From positions 1-18,125 of the forward strand of contig DRKG01000304.1 of the NCBI GenBank assembly GCA_011051855.1: a stretch of DNA of 18,125 nt, read 5' to 3'. Each line of letters opens with the position of its first letter. The stretch's first letter is position 1. Below the pieces are notes generated by a model that saw only the letters and a list, made by a program, of their open reading frames with translations, did no database searches and had not been told where the DNA came from. Source of the stretch: a bacterium. Its GTDB lineage: Bacteria > Planctomycetota > UBA1135 > UBA2386. The position numbers and the translations under genes are program-made. This document shows positions 12,565 through 18,125 of the stretch, one piece after another.

Positions 12565-13242
12565 ATGTCCCGTCCCGCCGACCCGACGCTGCGCGAACGC
12601 CTGATCGCCGCCGCCACTGCCGAGTTCGCGGCGAGCGGCTATTCGGGGGCGACGCTCGATGCGATCGCCGCGCGCGCCGACGTGACCAAGGGCGGGCTCT
12701 ACTTCCACTTCGCGGGCAAGGAGGAACTGTTCTTCTCGGTGCTCGACCATTGGCGCGAGCGGCGCCGTCGGGAGTTGCAGGTGCAAGGGCCGGGCGAGGG
12801 CGGTGCCGCCGCCGCGCTGCGCGAGTTCCTCGCCGGCTACCTGCGCTTCCATCTGCGCGAGCCAGCGGCGACCCACCTGCTGCGGGTGCTGGCCACCGAA
12901 CTGCGCGGCCGTTTTACCGCGCGTCTGCGCGAGGACGACCGCCAGGAGCAACGCTGGTTCCGGGCGCGCGTGCGGGAGTTGCTCGAGTTGGGGGTGCGCG
13001 ACGGCAGCCTCGTCGCCGAGGACCCGGCGTCGGCGGCGTTCGTCTTGTGCGGCGCGATACTCGGCATCCTGTTGCAGTGGCACACGGCCGCCGACGATGT
13101 CGAGATGCACTGCGACGAACGTGTCCTGGCCGAGCACTTGGTCGCCGGTTACGCGACCGGAGGCGGCGCTGCGGGCGGTAGCCGCGGCGAGGTCGTCGGC
13201 GACAGCGAGTTCGACTTCCGGCCTGCGCGTGACAGCGAATGA
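12565..13242 (+). CDS. TetR/AcrR-family transcriptional regulator
   Basis: The 225-residue product starts at ATG 12565, 14 bp after the gspK stop. The first 56 residues are a standard TetR DNA-binding domain: helix 1 LIAAATAEFAASGYSGAT, then LDAIAARADVTKGGLYFHF and AGKEELFFSVLD. The remainder is a helical ligand-binding and dimerisation region without a feature that names its effector; AAFVLCGAILGILLQWHT is a typical buried helix. The last 25 residues or so are Gly-rich and probably disordered. The frame stays open far upstream within gspK, but that part is a shadow of gspK. Such regulators usually repress neighbouring or their own genes, so it may control this gspK-tetR-glycosyltransferase unit. 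Targets are not visible. Confidence 0.92.
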   Translation: MSRPADPTLRERLIAAATAEFAASGYSGATLDAIAARADVTKGGLYFHFAGKEELFFSVLDHWRERRRRELQVQGPGEGGAAAALREFLAGYLRFHLREPAATHLLRVLATELRGRFTARLREDDRQEQRWFRARVRELLELGVRDGSLVAEDPASAAFVLCGAILGILLQWHTAADDVEMHCDERVLAEHLVAGYATGGGAAGGSRGEVVGDSEFDFRPARDSE

Positions 13243-13252
13243 CCGGCGCGGC

Positions 13253-13984
13253 ATGCTGCGCTGCGTGCTGCCGCCGCTGCCGAAGGACTTCCTGCTGTCG
13301 GTTGTGATGCCCGTGTTCAACGAGCAGGAAACGCTCCGCGACATCGTCGCTGCGGTGCTGGCGGAGCCCACCAACAAGGAGCTGATCCTGGTCGACGATG
13401 GCAGCGTCGACGAGAGCCGGGCGATCCTCGAGGAGCTGGCGCAGCGCCCGAACGTGACCGTGATCCTGCGCGAACAGAATCGGGGCAAGGGGGCGGCGCT
13501 GCGCGTCGGGTTCGCCGCCGCCCGCGGCGACGTCATCGTGGTGCAGGATGCGGACCTCGAATACGACCCGGCCGATTACGGCCGCCTGCTGGTCCCGATC
13601 GTGCGCGGCGATGCCGACGTCGTCTACGGATCACGCTACTTGGTCGACGCCGACGAGCCGGACCGCGAACGCGACAGCTTCTACCACTACCTCGGCAACC
13701 GCGTGTTGACGTTCCTCAGCAACCTGGTCACGGGCCTCAACCTGACCGACATGGAGACCTGCTACAAGTGCTTCCGGCGCGAAGCGCTCGCGGGGCTCCA
13801 CATCCGCAGCGAACGCTTCACCGTCGAACCGGAGATCACCGCCAAGCTCGCGCGGCGCGACCTGCGCATCTGGGAAGTGCCGATCCACTACCGCGGCAGG
13901 AAGTATGCAGACGGCAAGAAGATCGGCTGGCGCGATGGCGTCGCCGCGCTGTGGGCGATCGTGCGCTATCGCTTCCGGGACTGA
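13253..13984 (+). CDS. GT2-family glycosyltransferase, polyprenyl-phosphate hexose synthase-like
   Basis: The enzyme should transfer a sugar from a nucleotide sugar to a polyprenyl phosphate or a similar acceptor at the inner membrane face. The 243-residue product is a single GT-A domain without membrane segments. Visible motifs are SVVMPVFNEQETL, ELILVDDGSVDES (Asp48-Asp49), REQNRGKGAALRVGF and the metal-binding DAD at residues 99-101. Near the end come TDMETCYKCFRREAL, EPEITAKLARR and HYRGRKYADGKKIGWRDG, all typical of dolichyl-phosphate-mannose-synthase-like GT2 proteins. I chose ATG 13253, 10 bp after the tetR stop; GTG 13265 is an alternative. It may be cotranscribed with gspK and tetR. 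The sugar and acceptor cannot be read from sequence. The next gene is convergent with only 21 bp between the stops. Confidence 0.92.
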   Translation: MLRCVLPPLPKDFLLSVVMPVFNEQETLRDIVAAVLAEPTNKELILVDDGSVDESRAILEELAQRPNVTVILREQNRGKGAALRVGFAAARGDVIVVQDADLEYDPADYGRLLVPIVRGDADVVYGSRYLVDADEPDRERDSFYHYLGNRVLTFLSNLVTGLNLTDMETCYKCFRREALAGLHIRSERFTVEPEITAKLARRDLRIWEVPIHYRGRKYADGKKIGWRDGVAALWAIVRYRFRD

Positions 13985-14005
13985 GTCGAGAACGCCTGCG
14001 CGCCG

Positions 14006-14755
14006 TCAGAACACGATCCCGAAGCCGAAGAACAGCCCATCGTAGCCGGCGTCGTAGGCGGGGATCACCGCGCCGCCCTCGGGGTCGCTGCGATCCATCG
14101 ATGTCCAGCGGCCGATGTAGTTCGCCTGGAACTCGACCCGCCCGTAGCGCAGGCGCAATCCGACTTCGATCCCGGCCCAGGCGGTCGACGAATCCCATTC
14201 GCGGGCATCGCCGTCGATTTCGATGACCGTGCCCCCGCCGCCGATGCCGAAGCGGCCGAACGCCGCGAGGCGCAGGCGCCCGCGGTGCACGAGCGTGACC
14301 TCGGGCTCGATTTCGAAGTAGGGGCCGATCGACGTGTAGTCGGTCTGTGCGTAGGTGAAGTTCGAGAACTCTTCGTCGAGGTTGAGGTTCTCGACCCGCA
14401 CACCGAAGCGCATCGGCATGCGGAAGCGGTGCTCGCGGATCTGGTAGCCGACGTGGGCGAACAGGTGGGATTGGGTCGCCTGCACGCGGCTGCCGGTCAC
14501 GCCTTGGAACAGGTCGTCGTCCGAGCGCAGGGCTTCGAGCCGGATGCCTGCGCCGAAACCGCGGCGCGCAAAGCCTTCGACCTCGATGCGGGCGAGGCCG
14601 GCGCCGGCGTCGTCGCGGCGCGGGGAGGCGCCCGACTCGTCGAACTCGAACGAACCGCCGGCGATGCCGAACGAGGCGCGGAAACGCTCCTGGGCGAGGA
14701 TCGGCGTGGCGAGCGAAGCGGGGATCAGGGCGAGTAGCAGTGCGAGCTTCTGCAT
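14006..14755 (-). CDS. Predicted outer-membrane beta-barrel protein, family not recognised
   Basis: The 249-residue product begins with a clear signal peptide, MQKLALLLALIPASLATPILA, cleaved before QERF. I chose the ATG at 14755 on that basis; the frame is open to 14839, but that extension is Arg/Pro-rich and precedes the signal sequence. The mature chain alternates polar and hydrophobic residues in many short strands (GFGAGIRLEAL, HLFAHVGYQI, RFGVRVENL, YFEIEPEVTL, LRLAAFGRFGIG, GIEVGLRLRYG, VEFQANYIGRW). It ends GLFFGFGIVF with a terminal Phe, the usual BAM-recognition feature. About 8-12 strands would fit. No catalytic or plug domain is seen. It lies 102 bp downstream of the HEAT-repeat gene on the same strand. 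The barrel call is fairly sure; the function is unknown. Confidence 0.85.
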   Translation of the reverse strand: MQKLALLLALIPASLATPILAQERFRASFGIAGGSFEFDESGASPRRDDAGAGLARIEVEGFARRGFGAGIRLEALRSDDDLFQGVTGSRVQATQSHLFAHVGYQIREHRFRMPMRFGVRVENLNLDEEFSNFTYAQTDYTSIGPYFEIEPEVTLVHRGRLRLAAFGRFGIGGGGTVIEIDGDAREWDSSTAWAGIEVGLRLRYGRVEFQANYIGRWTSMDRSDPEGGAVIPAYDAGYDGLFFGFGIVF

Positions 14756-14857
14756 GGTCGGGATTCTACGGGATGGCACAGGCAGCCGGTCGGATCCGGG
14801 CGCCCGCCCGCCAGCGCAATCCCGGTCGGTGCGCTGCACGGAATCAGCTCGCGGGCG

Positions 14858-16915
14858 TCACAAGATGTCGAGCACGCCGCTATGGCCGTTGGTCAGGGTC
14901 TCGACCGCGGCGCGGTAGTTGATGTTGGCGCTGATGGCGGCGTGCCAAGGGAACTCGGCCCGATCGGCGACCGCGCCGAGCGCCACCGCAGCAAACGCTC
15001 GGGCGAGGTCGCCGCGCGCCGAGTCGGCCAGAATGCGCTGCAGCGGAGCGATCGAACGACGGTCGCCGATCTTGCCGAGCGCGCCGGCCACGGCCGCCAA
15101 GGTGGCGAGGTTCTGACCTTGGTCGCGGAGGCGTTCGTGGAGCCGATCGGCTGCCGACTTGTCGCCGAGCACGCCCAGTGCGATCGCAGCCTGGACGAAC
15201 AGCCGGGTGCGGCGCGTGGCTGCGTCCATCACCGTCTGGATGGCTCCGACCGCCCGCCGCTCGTTCATCAGCGCGAGGCCCAGGCACAGGTAGCCGGCCT
15301 GTTCCTGCTTCTGTGGTTCCCGCTGTAGGCGAAACTGCATCGTCGGCGCGGCGTCGCGGTGGCCGGCCAGGCCGAGCGCGATCCCGAGCGCGCCGACGAG
15401 CTTGGGGTGCCTGGCTTGCTTCAGCTCGGTCAGCAGTGCGTCGCCGAGTAGCCGGTCCGGCGCGCAGTCCTGTCCGTGCGCCTCGCAATCGACATGGCGC
15501 TGCCACGCGTCGACTCCGAGTGCGAGCGCCGCCCAGGGGCGCTCGAGAGCCTTGTGCCCGGTGTGCAGCACGCGGAGCAGGAACTTCCGGTTTCGGGTGC
15601 CGCCGATCTGGCCCAGTGCCAGCAGCGCGAAGTAGCGCGTCTGGGCGTCCTTGTGCTCCTCGAACGCGCTCATGAGCAGTTCGCTGTAGCCGGCGTCGCG
15701 GCTGAACCGGTCTTCGAACGGCTCGCAGAGCTGGCCGAGCGCGAGTGCGCACGAACGCGCCAGGTCGTGGCTGTGGCGGCGCCGGTTCTCACCGGCGAGC
15801 TCGGCGGCGAAGCGCTGCCGGAACTCGTCGCTGCGCGCATGCTCGCGGCCGATCAGCTTGACGATCGCGGTCGGACAATGCGCCTGGATCAGACGTTCCC
15901 CGGCGCCCAGGTCGCGCTCGTAGTAGTGCAGGAGTGCATGGACGGCCGCGTCCAGTCTCGGGGCGGCTGCGGCATCGTCGCGGTCGAACGCGAGCAGGCC
16001 GGTGCCGACGATTGCCGCGACCTTGAGGTTGCGGTCGCGCACGCGGTCGTCGTTGAGCACCGTTGCCATCGTCGCGAATGCGCGCTCCTTGATCGCCAGG
16101 TCGTTGCTGCCGTGCGCGAGCAGGCCGAGGCCGTAGAGCGCAAACGCGCGCGTGCGCGCGTTCACGTGTCGGCCGTGGATCTTGCGCGCCCGCGCCGCGT
16201 CGAGCGCGAGGTCGGCGAGCAGGTCGACGGTCTCGGTGGTGTCGATGCCCGCGATGCCGAGCGCCAGGGCGGCGGTTTCGCGGACTTCCTGGTTGTCGCG
16301 GGTGAGCCGTCGCGCGAACACGTCGTGGAGGCGGAAGTCGGGATGGTCGACGCCGATCCTCGCCATCGCGATCATGCACGACGAGACGATGTCGCGTTGC
16401 TCAGTGGTGTCGAGCGCACGCTTCAGCGCCGGCAGCACGTCGTTCCGGATCTGCCCGCGCGTCGGCTCCAGGTGGTCGCGCTGGCCGTGGCGCAGACCGG
16501 GCCCCATCCACGGGTCGTCGCAACCGGTGATCGGGCCGCCGCCGTGCACGGCTCTGCGGAGGCCGAGGAATCCGTGCTTGTTGAACTCCCACCAGAACGT
16601 CCAGTCGGTGAGATCATCGGCGAGCGGACTGCCGCGGCGACCGCTGCTGCCGGGGCGCGGGGGATTGCCACCGCAGCTCGGCCGCGGCACGCCGCCGGTC
16701 GGTGGGGGAACCGGGATGGGTTGCGATGGCCCGACCGGGCGGCCGGTCGGGCGGCCGGGGCTCGGGCCGCTGCCGCGCGGGTGAGGCGGGCCACCCGGGG
16801 TCGGCGGAACGACATCACCGGGGCCGCGGTAGACTCCGCCGTGGGCGGCGAGGGGCGTGCCCAAGAGGGCGACGGCGGTGGCGAACAAGACGTTGCGCAA
16901 CGTGCAGGGACGCAT
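14858..16915 (-). CDS. Secreted HEAT-repeat protein with a Pro/Gly-rich N-terminal spacer
   Basis: The 685-residue product starts at ATG 16915, which has a good Shine-Dalgarno (AGGAG, 7 nt upstream) and a signal peptide (MRPCTLRNVLFATAVALLGTPLAA). The frame is open to 17065, but the RBS and signal peptide decide against that start. Next comes a Pro/Gly/Arg-rich spacer of about 60 residues (GPSPGRPTGRPVGPSQPIP), then WTFWWEFNKHGFLGLRR, then helical repeats to the C-terminus. Repeat signatures recur: ETAALALGIAGI, AFALYGLGLLA, CALALGQL, YFALLALGQIGG, AALALGV, ALGIALGLAGH, AAIALGVLGDKSAADRL, VAGALGKIGDRRSIAPLQRI. The protein ends NYRAAVETLTNGHSGVLDIL. HEAT arrays are binding scaffolds; partners and any enzymatic role are not visible. 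The outer-membrane barrel gene lies downstream on the same strand. Confidence 0.9.
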   Translation of the reverse strand: MRPCTLRNVLFATAVALLGTPLAAHGGVYRGPGDVVPPTPGGPPHPRGSGPSPGRPTGRPVGPSQPIPVPPPTGGVPRPSCGGNPPRPGSSGRRGSPLADDLTDWTFWWEFNKHGFLGLRRAVHGGGPITGCDDPWMGPGLRHGQRDHLEPTRGQIRNDVLPALKRALDTTEQRDIVSSCMIAMARIGVDHPDFRLHDVFARRLTRDNQEVRETAALALGIAGIDTTETVDLLADLALDAARARKIHGRHVNARTRAFALYGLGLLAHGSNDLAIKERAFATMATVLNDDRVRDRNLKVAAIVGTGLLAFDRDDAAAAPRLDAAVHALLHYYERDLGAGERLIQAHCPTAIVKLIGREHARSDEFRQRFAAELAGENRRRHSHDLARSCALALGQLCEPFEDRFSRDAGYSELLMSAFEEHKDAQTRYFALLALGQIGGTRNRKFLLRVLHTGHKALERPWAALALGVDAWQRHVDCEAHGQDCAPDRLLGDALLTELKQARHPKLVGALGIALGLAGHRDAAPTMQFRLQREPQKQEQAGYLCLGLALMNERRAVGAIQTVMDAATRRTRLFVQAAIALGVLGDKSAADRLHERLRDQGQNLATLAAVAGALGKIGDRRSIAPLQRILADSARGDLARAFAAVALGAVADRAEFPWHAAISANINYRAAVETLTNGHSGVLDIL

Positions 16916-16922
16916 TGGGAGA

Positions 16923-16927
16923 CTCCT
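16923..16927 (-). promoter_or_regulatory. Shine-Dalgarno AGGAG of the HEAT-repeat gene
   Basis: On the minus strand AGGAG lies 7 nt before the ATG at 16915. It is the clearest ribosome-binding site in the window; most other genes here have weak or no such motif. It fixes the start of the HEAT-repeat gene. Confidence 0.8.
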
Positions 16928-16936
16928 GGTCAGTGT

Positions 16937-16958
16937 CACACGCAGGCGACAGCGTGTG
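16937..16958. promoter_or_regulatory. 7-bp inverted repeat upstream of the HEAT-repeat gene
   Basis: CACACGC (16937-16943) pairs exactly with GCGTGTG (16952-16958) around 8 nt. On the minus strand the element ends 9 nt before the Shine-Dalgarno, so it could be a leader hairpin affecting translation or a protein-binding dyad. No promoter could be assigned with confidence around it. Confidence 0.45.
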
Positions 16959-17049
16959 CGCGCTCCCTCGCAAGCAGTGGGCCAGACGCGCTGGTGTGCG
17001 TGTTCGGTGACGAAACCGACCCGATTGCTACGCCGGAGGAACGGTAGGC

Positions 17050-17089
17050 GCGGGCGGCGGTCCAAGGGGGCAACGGCCTTGACGCCCGC
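17050..17089. terminator. Imperfect GC-rich hairpin after the sugar-nucleotide dehydrogenase gene
   Basis: GCGGGCG (17050-17056) pairs with CGCCCGC (17083-17089), and inside it CAAGG (17063-17067) pairs with CCTTG (17077-17081), leaving a 9-nt loop and an asymmetric bulge. It starts 13 nt after the stop codon on the minus strand. No U-run follows, so termination strength is doubtful; position and stem support a terminator or 3'-end stabiliser. Confidence 0.45.
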
Positions 17090-17102
17090 CGCTTGTTCCC
17101 AA

Positions 17103-18125
17103 TCAGGCCTGCAGGTAGCGCCCGCGGATCGGCAGCACGCCGGCCATCGCGTTGCGCGAGTCGACGACCAGCTTGGCGTGTTCGCCGATCAAGCCCCAAT
17201 CGATCGCCGAATGGTCGGTCACGATCAGCACGCAGTCGGTGCCGGCGACGGTCTCGGCATCGAGCGGCACGGAGTGCATGCGGTATTCCATGTACCTGCG
17301 CATACCGGCGAACAGCGGCACGTGCGGATCGTGGTAGCTGACATCGGCGCCGTGCTCGAACAGCAGCTTGATGATCTCGGCAGCCGGCGTCTCGCGCACG
17401 TCGTCGACGTCGGGCTTGTAGGCGAGGCCGATGACCAGCACGCGCGCGCCGCGCAGTGCCTTGCCGTCTTCGTTCAACCCTTCCATCGTGCGCCGCACGA
17501 CGTACTCCGGCATGGCGTTGTTGACTTGCCCCGCCAGTTCGATGAATCGCGTGTGGTGGCCGAACTCCTTGGCCTTCCACGTCAGGTAGAACGGGTCGAT
17601 CGGGATGCAGTGGCCGCCGAGCCCCGGTCCCGGATAGAAGGCCTGGAAACCGAACGGCTTGGTCTTGGCCGCGTCGACGACCTTCCAGACGTCGATGCCC
17701 ATGTCGGCCAGCACCGGCTTGAGTTCGTTGACCAGGGCGATGTTGACACACCGGTAGATGTTCTCGAGCAGCTTGGCAGCTTCGGCGATTTCGGCGGTTT
17801 CGACCGGCACGACCTCGGCGATCGCGGTGCCGTAGAGCATCGTGGCGAGCTTGCCGCTGGCCGGGTCGACGCCGCCGACGAGCTTCGGGATCGTCTGCGT
17901 GGAGTGGTCCTTGCGGCCCGGGTCCTCGCGTTCGGGGCTGTAGGCGACGAAGAAGTCCTCGCCGGCCTGCAGGCCGGTGCGGGCCAGGATCGGCAGGCAG
18001 TCACCGCGTGTCGTGCCCGGATACGTCGTCGATTCGAGCGTGATCAACTGGCCGGGCCTGAGCACCTTCGCGACCATCTCGGTCGAACGGTGGATGTAGC
18101 TCATGTCCGGCTCGCCGTGCCCGCC
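17103..18125 (-). CDS. UDP-N-acetylhexosamine 6-dehydrogenase (WbpA-like nucleotide-sugar dehydrogenase), N-terminus beyond window
   Basis: This NAD-dependent enzyme family oxidises C6 of a UDP-sugar twice to give a uronic acid for surface polysaccharides. The frame stays open to the window edge (GGHGEPDMSYI upstream of the first internal Met), so the Rossmann NAD-binding start lies outside. About 340 residues are present. Motifs in order: ESTTYPGTTRG, AYSPEREDPG, the ETAEIAEAAKLLENIYR helix, NELKPVLADMGID, and GPGLGGHCIPIDPFYLTWKA with the catalytic Cys codon at 17607-17609. Then comes the C-terminal UDP-binding domain with VLVIGLAYKPDVDDVRETPA. The GGHCIPIDPFYLTWKA form and SPEREDPG fit the WbpA/TviB group (UDP-GlcNAc or GalNAc type) better than UDP-glucose dehydrogenase. 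The exact substrate is inferred. Confidence 0.95.
   Translation of the reverse strand, partial: GGHGEPDMSYIHRSTEMVAKVLRPGQLITLESTTYPGTTRGDCLPILARTGLQAGEDFFVAYSPEREDPGRKDHSTQTIPKLVGGVDPASGKLATMLYGTAIAEVVPVETAEIAEAAKLLENIYRCVNIALVNELKPVLADMGIDVWKVVDAAKTKPFGFQAFYPGPGLGGHCIPIDPFYLTWKAKEFGHHTRFIELAGQVNNAMPEYVVRRTMEGLNEDGKALRGARVLVIGLAYKPDVDDVRETPAAEIIKLLFEHGADVSYHDPHVPLFAGMRRYMEYRMHSVPLDAETVAGTDCVLIVTDHSAIDWGLIGEHAKLVVDSRNAMAGVLPIRGRYLQA

Noticed and set aside
14756..14839. N-terminal extension of the outer-membrane barrel protein
   Set aside because: The extension precedes a complete signal peptide and is Arg/Pro-rich, as expected for non-coding GC-rich sequence.
15476..17047. A 523-residue plus-strand frame opposite the HEAT-repeat gene
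   Set aside because: It has no signal, domain or RBS, whereas the minus strand has a Shine-Dalgarno, signal peptide and regular HEAT repeats.

Overview
The window is GC-rich, densely coded DNA from a Gram-negative bacterium. Diderm features are an outer-membrane secretin, a predicted beta-barrel ending in Phe, and several signal peptides. A secreted HEAT-repeat protein, a sigma-54 activator with large extracytoplasmic domains and generally weak Shine-Dalgarno sites would suit Planctomycetota, or possibly Myxococcota. No rRNA, tRNA or mobile element is present, so the lineage is an inference. No CRISPR array or transposon was seen.

Layout, left to right. (1) The 5'-truncated end of pnp (2-2923, +) carries a mixed-charge Arg/Asp/Glu tail of about 280 residues after its S1 domain. 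(2) A 5.7 kb gene (3011-8740, +) encodes a 1909-residue membrane protein. Its order is signal peptide, CBM9-like domain, five membrane segments enclosing three periplasmic parts, HAMP, GAF-like, degenerate GGDEF, sigma-54 AAA+ with intact GAFTGA, and a winged helix. This is the most unusual item in the window. (3) A 237-bp gap leads to a small secreted protein with a Skp/OmpH-like end (8978-9358), then a short secretin with a lipoprotein-type leader (9454-10956) and a GspK-like minor pseudopilin (11015-12550). (4) A TetR-family regulator (12565-13242) and a GT2 glycosyltransferase (13253-13984) follow gspK with gaps of 14 and 10 bp, so these three may share a transcript. (5) The strand then flips. 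A predicted outer-membrane barrel (14006-14755, -) is convergent with the glycosyltransferase, followed by a secreted HEAT-repeat protein (14858-16915, -). (6) The right edge cuts a UDP-N-acetylhexosamine 6-dehydrogenase (17103 to beyond 18125, -).

Most of the window is about the cell envelope: a membrane sensor that could activate sigma-54 promoters, type II secretion parts, an outer-membrane barrel and polysaccharide-precursor enzymes. A link from the sensor to the secretion genes rests on adjacency only. I found no convincing sigma-54 promoter between them.
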